NCBI GenBank assembly: GCA_004556395.1
Contig: SFHK01000059.1
Location: forward strand, 1-28,297
Length of the DNA stretch: 28,297 bases
Direction: 5' to 3'
Origin: Clostridiales bacterium
GTDB taxonomy: Bacteria > Bacillota > Clostridia > Christensenellales > Aristaeellaceae
Positions 7,059 through 13,959 of the stretch are shown piece by piece (the stretch's first letter is position 1; each line of letters begins with the position of its first letter). The position numbers were made by a program, and so were the translations under genes. Below the pieces are notes generated by a model. The model saw only the letters and a program-made list of their open reading frames with translations. It did not search any database and was not told the origin of the DNA.

Positions 7059-8270
7059 ATGGAAAAAACCTACGACGTAATCGTATCCGGCGGCGGCGTG
7101 GCGGGCTGCGCGGCGGCTCTGGCGGCGCGCCGGGCAGGCAAGACGGTGCTTTTAATCGAAAAAACGCTGGCGCTGGGCGGGCTGGGCACGATCGGCCTGA
7201 TCAACCTGTTTGTGCCGATGGACAACGGCCGCGGGAGGCTGATCATCCGCGGCATGTGCGAGGAATTTGTGAACCTGTCGCGCAAATACGGCTGGGCGAA
7301 CATCAGCGAGGGCTGGGAGGCGGGCGAGCCGTCTGCGCCGACGAGCAATCGCTATTGCGTCCGCTATTCGCCGTATTTCTTCGCGCTGGCGCTGCTGGAG
7401 GAAATCGAGCGCGCCGGGGTTGCGCTGCTTCTGGACAGCGTGGTTTCGGGCTGCGAGCGCGAGGGCGCTTCGCTTACGCGCGTGATCGTTACCAATAAAT
7501 CCGGCGAGGAAGCCTACGGCGCGAGGATGTTCATCGACGCTACCGGCGACGCCGACCTCTGCGCCCGCGCGGGCGTTCCCACCGTGCAGGGCGAAAACTA
7601 TTTCACCTATGCAGCCTTCGGCGCGACGCTGGAGGGCTGCGCCCGCGCCGTGGAGACGCGGGACATCAGCCGCCTGTACACCACGTTCAGCGGCGGCCGC
7701 GCCACGCTGTATGGTCACAACCATCCGGCGAATATGCGCCGGTTCAGCGGAACCACCGGCGAGGACGTGACGGACTACCTTGTGCGCAATCAGCTGGAAA
7801 TGCTGAAGGGTCTGAAGGGCGACGATCCGCGCTCGCGCGACATCACCACCATTCCCACCATGCCGCAGCTGCGCACCACGCGCCACATTCGCGGCGTTTG
7901 CACGCTGACCACGGCGGACGTGTTCCGCCCGGCGGAGGACTCCGTGTGCCTGATCAACGATTTTGACAACCGCGACAGCCTGTACGAGGTGCCGCTGGGC
8001 TGTCTGGTCTCTGAGGACGCGGACAACCTGCTCGCCGTCGGCCGCGCCGCCAGCGCCGAGGGCTACGCGTGGGATGTGCTGCGCGTGATTCCCCCGGCCA
8101 TCCTCACCGGGCAGGCCGCGGGCGCGGCCGCCGCGCAGGCGATTGACGAAAAGTGCTCCGTGCGGGACGTGAACATTCCAAAGCTCCAGAAGACGCTGGA
8201 GGCGCAGAACGTTCTGATTCACATGACCCCCGACCTGCTTCCGAAGGACGGCGCGGAGGGGCATATATGA
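7059..8270 (+). CDS. FAD-dependent oxidoreductase (FAD_oxidored family)
   Basis: A 403-residue cytoplasmic flavoprotein. The dinucleotide-binding motif is VIVSGGGVAGCAAALAARR (residues 8-26), followed by the acidic end of beta2 (IEK, 33-35) and a GGLGT loop. IDATGDADLCARAG (159-172) is the second conserved FAD motif, and a late segment (LLAVGRAASAEGYAWDVLRV) fits the third FAD contact of the family. GAGGTG lies 8 bases before the ATG. The gene overlaps the next by ATGA, so it is translated with a GH2 glycosidase. Members of this family are common in polysaccharide-use gene clusters, but their substrates are mostly unknown. A role in oxidising a sugar or sugar derivative before or after glycosidic cleavage is inference from the coupling. 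Confidence 0.86.
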   Translation: MEKTYDVIVSGGGVAGCAAALAARRAGKTVLLIEKTLALGGLGTIGLINLFVPMDNGRGRLIIRGMCEEFVNLSRKYGWANISEGWEAGEPSAPTSNRYCVRYSPYFFALALLEEIERAGVALLLDSVVSGCEREGASLTRVIVTNKSGEEAYGARMFIDATGDADLCARAGVPTVQGENYFTYAAFGATLEGCARAVETRDISRLYTTFSGGRATLYGHNHPANMRRFSGTTGEDVTDYLVRNQLEMLKGLKGDDPRSRDITTIPTMPQLRTTRHIRGVCTLTTADVFRPAEDSVCLINDFDNRDSLYEVPLGCLVSEDADNLLAVGRAASAEGYAWDVLRVIPPAILTGQAAGAAAAQAIDEKCSVRDVNIPKLQKTLEAQNVLIHMTPDLLPKDGAEGHI

Positions 8271-10531
8271 GAGAAACCATCCTTTTGAACGACGGCTGGA
8301 AATACTACGACGGCGACCCCGCCGTGCGCGCGCCGAACGACAAGGGCACGGTGTACATGCAGGCGAAGACCGAGTGCCGCCTGTGGGGGCCGGCGGCGGA
8401 GAAATACGACGACCGCGCGTTCGCGCCGGTGACGCTGCCGCACGACGCGCTGATCGGCCGCACGCCCCGGCCGGAGGGCAACGAGGGGCTGGGCTATTTC
8501 CGCTATCACTGCGGCTGGTATCGCCGCCGCTTCTCCCTGCCCGAAAGGGAGGACGGCGCGCGGGCGTACCTGCGCTTTGAGGGCGTGGCGACGCATGCCG
8601 AGGTGTACGTGAATGGCTGTCTGGCCGGGCGCTCGTTCGGCGGCTACGCGCCGTTCGACGTGGACATTTCGTGCTTCGCGTGCTTCGGCGGCGAGAACAC
8701 CGTCAGCGTGCGCGTGGATTCCGCGTCCTCCTATGAGGGCTGGTGGTATCAGGGCATGGGCGTCTATCGCGACGTGAAGCTCGTCGTCACAAACGACGCG
8801 CGCATCGCGTCCGACGGCGTGTTCGTGCATCCCGAAAAGCAGAAAGGCACCCTCTGGCGCGTGCCGGTGGACGTGGAAATCGAAAACCACGCTTCGCGGG
8901 CGCGGACGCTGACCGTGCGCGCCGAAATTCTGGACGGGCAGGGAACGCTCGCCGCGCGCGGCGAAGCGCCCGCGCGGGTGTCCGAATGGGATGATTGCAC
9001 GGCTTCGCTGGCGCTGAACGTCGAAGCTCCCGCGCTGTGGCGGCTGTCCGACCCGAAGCTGTATACCTGCCGCGTGACAATCCGCGAAAACGGAGAAATC
9101 CTCGATTCCGAGACCGCGCGCTTCGGCTTCCGCACGATCGGCTTCGCCGCCGACGGCGCGTTCCTCTTAAACGGCGAGCGCACGTACATAAACGGCGTGA
9201 ACTGCCATCAGGATTTCGGCCTGACCGGCAAGGTGATGCCGCCGGAAATCGCGGGCTACCGCGTGCGGCTGATGAAGGAGATGGGCGCGAACGCCATGCG
9301 GCTGGCGCACTATCCGCACGGCGAGGCCGAAATGGACGCGCTGGACGAAAACGGCATGCTGGCGCTGGCGGAAACGCGCTGGTTCTCCACCGAGCCGGAG
9401 GCCGTGAAGCAGCTGACGGCGCTCATCCGCCGCGACCGCAACCATCCCTGCGTGTTCCTCTGGTCGGTGGGCAACGAGGAGCCGCTGCACGCCGAACCGC
9501 GCGGACGGCGCATCGCCGAGGAACTGTTCGCCCGCGCGCGCAAGCTCGACCATACCCGCCCGCTGACGACCGTGGTGTGCCACGCGCCGGAACGCGCGCC
9601 GGTGTACGACGCGTGCGACGTGCTCTGTCTCAACTATAACCTGCAGGCCTACGACGAGCTGCACCGGCGCTATCCGGACAAGCCGTTCCTCGCCGGCGAA
9701 TGGTGCGCCACGCCGACCACCCGCGGCTGGTACGCGCCCGACGACCCGGAAAAGGGCCGCGTGTTCGCCGGAGACCACGACCCGCATAACGGCTTCTCCG
9801 CCGCGCGCGAGGATACCGCCGCCTTCGTCCGCGCCCGAACGTGGGTCGCCGGGGGCTTCCAGTGGGTGGGCGTCGAGCACCGCGGCGAATGTAAATGGCC
9901 GCGCCTGTGCTCCGCCTCCGGCGCGGTCGACCTGTTCCTCCTCAAAAAAGACGCATATTATCAAAATCAGACCCTCCTGCGCACCGAGCCGCGCGTGCAT
10001 ATCCTCGGCCACTGGAACGCCCCCGCCGACGGCGCGAAGATCGTTCCCGTCTGGGTCTACGCCCGCGCCGACCGCGTGGAACTGTTTTTAAACGGCGCGT
10101 CCCTCGGCACCCGCGACACGCGCGACGGCCGCCACGCCGAATGGCAGGTTCCCTACGCTCCCGGCGAGCTCCGCGCGGTGGGCGATAAAGAGGATGCGCC
10201 CGTATGCGAGGACGTTCGCCATACCACGGGCAAACCCGTGAAGCTGCACCTGATACCGGTGGAGCCGGACATGCCGCTGTTCACCTGCGAATGTCTGGAC
10301 GAAGCCGGACGAACGGTTCCCGACGCCGCGCCCTACGTCCGCTTCCGCGCGGAGGGCGGCGTGCGGATTCTCGCCACCGGCTCCGACAACGCCGACCCCA
10401 TCCCGCCCGCGGTTCCCGAGCGCCAGATGTACATGGGGCAGATCGCCGTCTATGCGCGCGTCTCCGCTGCCGGTGCGCTGATCGCCGAAGCGGACGGGCT
10501 CGTTCCCGCGCGGTATGAGATAAGGGCGTGA
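8267..10531 (+). CDS. Glycoside hydrolase family 2 (beta-galactosidase/beta-glucuronidase-like)
   Basis: A 754-residue enzyme without a signal peptide. It has the GH2 order: a jelly-roll sugar-binding domain (about 1-175, with TLPHDALI, AEVYVNGCLAGRSFGGYAPF and GMGVYRDVKL), an immunoglobulin-like domain (about 180-295, ending in GFRTIGF), a TIM barrel (about 298-590) and a C-terminal beta region. The acid/base is E404 in SVGNEEP and the likely nucleophile is E478 in FLAGEWCATPTTRGWY. Other signature residues are GVNCHQDFG and NAMRLAHYPH. The ATG overlaps the oxidoreductase stop (ATGA) and follows GGAGGGG, so an upstream in-frame start is rejected. Absence of export signals points to intracellular oligosaccharide cleavage. 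Substrate cannot be decided from sequence. Confidence 0.9.
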   Translation: MRETILLNDGWKYYDGDPAVRAPNDKGTVYMQAKTECRLWGPAAEKYDDRAFAPVTLPHDALIGRTPRPEGNEGLGYFRYHCGWYRRRFSLPEREDGARAYLRFEGVATHAEVYVNGCLAGRSFGGYAPFDVDISCFACFGGENTVSVRVDSASSYEGWWYQGMGVYRDVKLVVTNDARIASDGVFVHPEKQKGTLWRVPVDVEIENHASRARTLTVRAEILDGQGTLAARGEAPARVSEWDDCTASLALNVEAPALWRLSDPKLYTCRVTIRENGEILDSETARFGFRTIGFAADGAFLLNGERTYINGVNCHQDFGLTGKVMPPEIAGYRVRLMKEMGANAMRLAHYPHGEAEMDALDENGMLALAETRWFSTEPEAVKQLTALIRRDRNHPCVFLWSVGNEEPLHAEPRGRRIAEELFARARKLDHTRPLTTVVCHAPERAPVYDACDVLCLNYNLQAYDELHRRYPDKPFLAGEWCATPTTRGWYAPDDPEKGRVFAGDHDPHNGFSAAREDTAAFVRARTWVAGGFQWVGVEHRGECKWPRLCSASGAVDLFLLKKDAYYQNQTLLRTEPRVHILGHWNAPADGAKIVPVWVYARADRVELFLNGASLGTRDTRDGRHAEWQVPYAPGELRAVGDKEDAPVCEDVRHTTGKPVKLHLIPVEPDMPLFTCECLDEAGRTVPDAAPYVRFRAEGGVRILATGSDNADPIPPAVPERQMYMGQIAVYARVSAAGALIAEADGLVPARYEIRA

Positions 10532-10659
10532 AGTCCGGGCGCGATACGAAGGGAAGGCGCGCGATTCCTTCTTATGGAGCGCCGCTTTCCGCGCCTGCCG
10601 AGTTCTCAAATATGAGATAAAGGCGTGAGGTCTTTGCGCGAAGCGAAATGAACGCGCGT
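10514..10659. repeat. Degenerate direct duplication of the GH2 gene's 3' end
   Basis: TATGAGATAAGGGCGTGAAGTC at the end of the GH2 gene (from 10514) recurs as TATGAGATAAAGGCGTGAGG from 10611, and similarity fades over the next 25-30 bases (GCGCGA ... CGAA ... GAA ... CGCG in both). The offset is 97 bases, so no frame is kept. The rest of this gene-free stretch (10532-10794) holds only the terminator and the ribosome binding site of the next gene. Confidence 0.6.
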
Positions 10660-10680
10660 GAAAACGCCGCCGTTTATGCC

Positions 10681-10722
10681 CGTCGGCTCTGAGGCTTCGT
10701 TTTGCCGGAGCCGACGAGTTTT
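10681..10722 (+). terminator. Probable terminator of the oxidoreductase/GH2 unit
   Basis: CGTCGGCTC pairs with GAGCCGACG (9 bp) around an 18-nt loop, followed by AGTTTT. It lies 150 bases after the GH2 stop and before the HD-domain gene. Confidence 0.62.
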
Positions 10723-10794
10723 CCGTCCGCGCGGCGAATTTCGCGTGTGAAGCAACGAATTATATATACAGATAAGGAACGGGAGGAACCGCGC

Positions 10795-11445
10795 ATGAAC
10801 CTTGAGCGGATTCACGAAATCGCGGAGGGCGAGCTTCTGGGGAAGCGGAGCCATTCGTGGAAGGAGCCGGGCTGGAAGGAGCCGGGCAACAAGCTTCATC
10901 ATGGGGAGCGCGTGGCGCGCATTGCGCTGGAGCTGCGGCGGGCGATTGTGCCGGAGGACGATTCGCACGACGAGATTTTGACCGCGGCGGCGTGGTTTCA
11001 CGACGTGTGCAACGGCGTTCGGCGGCACGACCTTCTGGGCGCGGAGCGCACGCGCGCGCTTCTGACCGGCGTATGCACGGACGCGGAGCTGGACGAAATC
11101 TGCGGCATCATCCGCGTGCACGACGACCGCACGCGCGACCCGTCGTTTTCGCCCTGGGTGAAGCTGCATCAGGACGCCGACCATCTCGACCATTTCGGCA
11201 CCTACGACGTGTGGATGTGCATATTGGAATGCGGCGCGAACAATCTGACCTTGCCGCGGGCGGCGCAAAAGCTCATGGAGCGCAACTTTGATGAGCTCCC
11301 GCCCAAACGGGAGGAGCTGAACTACGAACTCAGCCGCCGCATCTTCGACGAGCGCGTAGCCTGCTCCCAAGCCTTCGCCGCCCGCTTCGCCAAGGAATCG
11401 CGCGGGGAAATCGTGGGTCTGGACGTGCTTCTTCGGGAAGAATAG
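10795..11445 (+). CDS. HD-domain phosphohydrolase
   Basis: A 216-residue protein of the HD superfamily, metal-dependent hydrolases that often remove phosphate from nucleotides. Candidate metal ligands are H35 or H36 in KLHHGERVA, the H69-D70 doublet in AAAWFHDVCNG, histidine H109 in IIRVHDDRTRDP, and D128 in HQDADHLDHFG. The ATG at 10795 follows GGGAGGA, and an in-frame upstream ATG lacks such a site. A short internal repeat (KEPGWKEPG, residues 23-31) precedes the first histidine. TATATA sequence about 35 bases upstream might be a -10 region. The last 63 bases of the gene are tandemly repeated after the stop codon. Substrate is unknown. Confidence 0.8.
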   Translation: MNLERIHEIAEGELLGKRSHSWKEPGWKEPGNKLHHGERVARIALELRRAIVPEDDSHDEILTAAAWFHDVCNGVRRHDLLGAERTRALLTGVCTDAELDEICGIIRVHDDRTRDPSFSPWVKLHQDADHLDHFGTYDVWMCILECGANNLTLPRAAQKLMERNFDELPPKREELNYELSRRIFDERVACSQAFAARFAKESRGEIVGLDVLLREE

Positions 11446-11508
11446 CGCTTCGCGCAGGAATCGCGCGGGGAAATCGCAAGTCTCGACGCGCTTTTACGGT
11501 AAGAGCAA
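11383..11508. repeat. 63-bp tandem duplication spanning the end of the HD-domain gene
   Basis: Bases 11383-11445 (the last 21 codons including TAG) are followed directly by a diverged copy at 11446-11508. Both contain GGAATCGCGCGGGGAAATCG, then diverge slightly. In the second copy the original TAG position has become CAA, and a new TAA arises three codons earlier, so the copy would read as another 18-codon tail if the TAG were lost. Confidence 0.8.
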
Positions 11509-11555
11509 GGCCAGCGTTTTCAACCGGAAATCCCCCGGCTTTGACGCGTTTTACC

Positions 11556-11584
11556 TTGAAAAAACGGCCGTATTCCGCTATAAT
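11556..11584 (+). promoter_or_regulatory. Sigma-A-type promoter of the Xre regulator
   Basis: TTGAAA (11556-11561), a 17-nt spacer and a perfect TATAAT (11579-11584). The predicted transcript start near 11591 leaves room for the AGAGGGG site and the GTG start at 11618, and argues against the ATG at 11600. Confidence 0.82.
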
Positions 11585-11617
11585 AAAGAAGATTACGTGA
11601 TGAAAAGAGGGGCCGAT

Positions 11618-12343
11618 GTGGAGTCATTCGGAACGCAGCTTTCCAACGTGCGCAGGGCAAAGGAGCTCACGCAGGAGCAGCTGGCGGAGCGGCTGGCCGT
11701 TTCCCGCACGAACATTTCCCGCTGGGAAAGCGGCAAGCTGATGCCCGACCTGGACACCATCAAGCGCCTTTCGCAGATTCTGGAATTCAATTTCTTCACC
11801 GTGGAGGGGCTGAGCGGCGGCGCGCCGGAAGCGTCTCTCACAAAGAAGCCGCCGAAAAAACGGAACGTTCGCAGGCTTGTTCTGGCTGCGGCGGGCGCGG
11901 TTCTGCTGCTCGCGGCGGCGTTTGCCGGCCTTCGGCTGGCTGGCCGAATGTCGGGCGGGAAGCCCAAGGCGAACGTCCTGATCACGCCGACGGAGAACCC
12001 GGTGTACGCCATCCGCAGTGAAGCGGATTTTCGCGGCGGCGTGGGCTGGTTTTATGAGTTCCGCTACGACGAAACGGCGGGCGTGCCCTTCACCATCGAC
12101 GAGCTGATCATCACCGTCACCGCCGACAACGGCGAGGAATACAACAATTCCTTCACGCGCGAGGACGTTACCGTGTGGTACGGCTCCGCCACGCTTGAAA
12201 AGGGCAGACCTCAGACGCATATGGGCGGCTTCCCCGTGGATCAGGTGCGCAGCGTTCGCCTCACGCTGAAGGGCACCGACGCAAACGGCAACGCGCTCAC
12301 CTTCTCGGGCGAAACGACATTGTTAAAAGATGTTAAGGAATAG
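11618..12343 (+). CDS. Membrane-anchored Xre-family regulator
   Basis: A 241-residue protein with an N-terminal Cro/C1 helix-turn-helix (about residues 4-60; LTQEQLAERLAVSRTNISRW followed by E37 and PDLDTIKRLSQIL). A basic stretch (KKPPKKR) leads into a single transmembrane helix (about 86-108). The remaining 130 residues would lie outside the cell and are a beta-rich domain that I do not recognise. GTG at 11618 is chosen because AGAGGGG ends 6 bases before it; GTG 11597 and ATG 11600 lack a site and lie too near the predicted transcript start. The layout, DNA-binding inside and sensor outside, suggests direct membrane-to-promoter signalling. Targets are unknown. Confidence 0.83.
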   Translation: MESFGTQLSNVRRAKELTQEQLAERLAVSRTNISRWESGKLMPDLDTIKRLSQILEFNFFTVEGLSGGAPEASLTKKPPKKRNVRRLVLAAAGAVLLLAAAFAGLRLAGRMSGGKPKANVLITPTENPVYAIRSEADFRGGVGWFYEFRYDETAGVPFTIDELIITVTADNGEEYNNSFTREDVTVWYGSATLEKGRPQTHMGGFPVDQVRSVRLTLKGTDANGNALTFSGETTLLKDVKE

Positions 12344-12357
12344 GAATTACCTCAAGT

Positions 12358-12383
12358 CCGCCTCTGCGGAGGCGGCTTTTTTC
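12358..12383 (+). terminator. Terminator after the Xre regulator
   Basis: CCGCCTC and GAGGCGG close on TGCG and are followed by CTTTTTTC, 14 bases after the stop codon. Confidence 0.9.
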
Positions 12384-12408
12384 TGCGCGTATCGACGTGT
12401 AAACCCCG

Positions 12409-12486
12409 AATGTGCGGAATCTGCACATTGTGCGCGCCGAATGTGCGCGATCCGCACGTGCGATATCGCCGAATCGATGCTATAAT
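12409..12486 (+). promoter_or_regulatory. Two inverted repeats upstream of a TATAAT box
   Basis: AATGTGC-N7-GCACATT (12409-12429) is a perfect inverted repeat. A related one, TGTGCG-CGATC-CGCAC(G), follows at 12442-12458. TATAAT lies at 12481-12486. No good -35 box is seen at the expected distance, so a promoter that needs an activator, with the repeats as its binding sites, is possible. The centres of the two repeats are about 31 bases apart, close to three helix turns. Confidence 0.5.
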
Positions 12487-12964
12487 GGGCATAAAACAGA
12501 CGGAGGAGGGCTATTCCCTTACGCTGGCATTCGACGCGCAGGACGTGTGCCCCGGCGTGGCGGACGACCGGCGAAAAATCGCGGGCAAAACGGAAACGGA
12601 GGAATGAAAGGATGGCGGCGTCATCGGGAATGTGGGAGCGCCCATATGCGGAGGCTTTGTCTGGAACGGCAGAGCGGCCTGCCCGAACTGCGAGGGCGGC
12701 AAAAGGGGCGAATATCCCTTCAGGATGGAGGCCGCGCCACCCTGGCCGACGGTAAGCGCGGAAGTCGTTTCGCGAATGGAGAAATCCGTCAGGTTTTACG
12801 ATCGCGGTACGCTGAAGGAAGAGGAATACCAAAGGGTGGAGGCGGAGCTGATCGCGAGACGGCAGCGCCCCTCATCAAACGCGCTCTCCTTCCCGGGCGA
12901 TACGACGAATCGGAAAACGGGCGATTTCCTCGATCCGGCGACCTTTCCCGCGCGCAAAGCCTGA
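12485..12964 (+). pseudogene. Broken small gene with SHOCT-like C-terminal segment
   Basis: One reading frame runs from ATG 12485 to TGA at 12962-12964 but is interrupted by an in-frame TGA at 12605-12607. The first part (40 codons) is acidic and unrecognised. The second has a possible two-cysteine knuckle (AACPNCEGG) and a helical pair, VRFYDRGTLKEEEYQRVEAE, that resembles SHOCT domains, which follow the pattern LxxxGxIteEEFexxKxxLL. No start codon with a ribosome site precedes the second part: ATGs at 12604 and 12612 are in other frames. TGA is an ordinary stop for at least six other genes here, so a decayed gene is more likely than recoding. ATG 12485 also overlaps the TATAAT box, so the true 5' end is unsure. 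The region 12384-13057 holds nothing else I can support. Confidence 0.35.
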
Positions 12965-13057
12965 CGCGGCGTCGCAGACTCGCCGCCGTATTCCGACCGG
13001 CTCATGAACCCGCACCTCGACGCGGTGAAGGAACACAATTTGAAAGGATGTTTTAAA

Positions 13058-13795
13058 ATGAAACGAACGCGCTTTATAATCAGACGAACGGCGCTTCTGC
13101 TCGCGATCATGCTGTGCGCCGCTGCCGCGCATGCGCCGGCATACGCGGGCGCGTACAGCTCGACGATCCGCAGTATCCATTCCAGCTATTCGCATCAGGA
13201 TACGATGGCGAAAAACATCTACCAGCAAATCTGCAACGGCACGTACCGCACTGTCGAGCTCCTTGAGGTCGTCGCGCGGATACTGGACGAGGACGATGCG
13301 TACGGCTCGACGATCCGCAGTATCCATTCCAGCTATTCGCATCAGGACACGATGGCGAAAAACATCTACCAGCAAATCTGCAACGGCACGTACCGCACTG
13401 TCGAGCTCCTTGAGGTCGTCGCGCGGATACTGGACGAGGACGACGCGTACGGCTCGACGATCCGCAGTATCCATTCCAGCTATTCACATCAGGACACGAT
13501 GGCGAAAAACATCTACCTCAGGGGGAGAATTTATGAAGAAAAACAAAGGACTTTTGTGGGTTTCAATCGTGATCGCGCTTCTCGTGTGCCTTGCGGGCTG
13601 TTCGTCTTCCGGTTCGTCCGGACGCAAATGCGCAAAGAGCGGCTGCAATCGCCCCGCGGTTACATCCGGAGACAGCGTGTACTGCTCGGCGCATTCCAAC
13701 CGCTGCCTGAGCTGCGGCGGCTATTGCGACGGCGACGCCGCCTTCTGCATGCCGTGCCTGCGGCGCGCGTTCGGCAAATAAGCCCCATAAATTAA
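13058..13795 (+). CDS. Secreted tandem-repeat protein with a replaced C-terminus
   Basis: The ATG follows AAAGGATG by 8 bases. Residues 1-30 are a signal peptide (KRTR, then a hydrophobic core ending APAYA). From residue 32 a 49-residue unit (STIRSIHSSYSHQDTMAKNI, then a TVELLEVVARILDEDD helix) is repeated: two whole copies start at 13151 and 13298, and a third starts at 13445 and stops abruptly after about 24 codons at 13517. Copies differ at only a few bases. Beyond 13517 the frame runs, out of phase, through the next gene and gives an Arg-rich tail typical of a non-native frame, ending at 13795. The authentic end therefore appears lost by a deletion fusing repeat 3 to the leader of the lipoprotein gene. 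The family and function are not recognised. Confidence 0.55.
   Translation: MKRTRFIIRRTALLLAIMLCAAAAHAPAYAGAYSSTIRSIHSSYSHQDTMAKNIYQQICNGTYRTVELLEVVARILDEDDAYGSTIRSIHSSYSHQDTMAKNIYQQICNGTYRTVELLEVVARILDEDDAYGSTIRSIHSSYSHQDTMAKNIYLRGRIYEEKQRTFVGFNRDRASRVPCGLFVFRFVRTQMRKERLQSPRGYIRRQRVLLGAFQPLPELRRLLRRRRRLLHAVPAARVRQISPIN
13151..13517 (+). repeat. 147-bp direct repeats, 2.5 copies
   Basis: Units begin at 13151, 13298 and 13445, each with the sequence GCGTAC followed by GGCTCGACGATCCGCAG (AGCTC in copy 1). The spacing is exactly 147 bases (49 codons), and the copies are almost identical, which points to recent duplication. The third copy ends after AAAAACATCTACC. Confidence 0.93.
13533..13781 (+). 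CDS. Small cysteine-rich lipoprotein
   Basis: An 82-residue protein whose ATG follows GGGGGAGAA by 4-5 bases. The N-terminus (KKNK, hydrophobic helix, LAGC lipobox with C23) is a typical lipoprotein signal, so it is expected to be tethered to the outer face of the membrane. After a Ser/Gly linker (24-30) come eight cysteines and a histidine: KCAKSGCNRP, YCSAH, RCLSCGGYC, FCMPC. The spacing suggests one or two zinc knuckles or disulfides. It resembles small extracytoplasmic zinc-ribbon lipoproteins of Clostridia, but I cannot name a family. The gene lies entirely inside the run-on frame of the upstream repeat protein. Confidence 0.75.
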   Translation: MKKNKGLLWVSIVIALLVCLAGCSSSGSSGRKCAKSGCNRPAVTSGDSVYCSAHSNRCLSCGGYCDGDAAFCMPCLRRAFGK

Positions 13796-13899
13796 GGCGG
13801 CGCCGCACAACTCGGCGGCACGTCGGGCGATGTCTTTTCCGCCATCTGACGAAAAATCCATTCGCCGGACGACTGCCTTATTTGCGCGGCGCCGCCTTA
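13793..13899. repeat. Repeat element with terminal inverted repeats, copy 2 (107 bp)
   Basis: It begins TAAGGCGGCGCCGCACAA and ends TTGCGCGGCGCCGCCTTA. Compared with the copy at 6906, the TA dinucleotide at positions 6-7 is CG here, and the opposite arm has changed from TA to CG to match, so pairing is kept. The core CGTCGGGCGATGTCTTTTCC is identical in both copies. The middle is shorter and different. It fills most of the gap between the convergent lipoprotein and anti-sigma genes. Confidence 0.75.
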
Positions 13900-13901
13900 A
13901 C

Positions 13902-13932
13902 GCGTGTGAGAATCCGATCGATCCTCACACGC
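13902..13932. terminator. Possible terminator hairpin between convergent genes
   Basis: GCGTGTGAG pairs with CTCACACGC (9 bp) around a 13-nt loop containing GATCGATC. On the plus strand it is followed by ATCCATTTCTTCC, a weak T-rich tail; on the minus strand no T-run follows. Confidence 0.4.
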
Positions 13933-13959
13933 ATCCATTTCTTCCTCGCAAACGCAGGC

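Noticed and set aside
12485..12964. Selenocysteine or readthrough at the in-frame TGA at 12605
   Set aside because: I see no convincing SECIS-like hairpin directly after it, the family is not a known selenoprotein, and TGA ends many genes here. Decay is simpler.
12875..13487. Minus-strand frames with repeats opposite the secreted repeat protein
   Set aside because: They mirror the 147-bp repeats and lack a signal peptide or ribosome site, whereas the plus strand has both.
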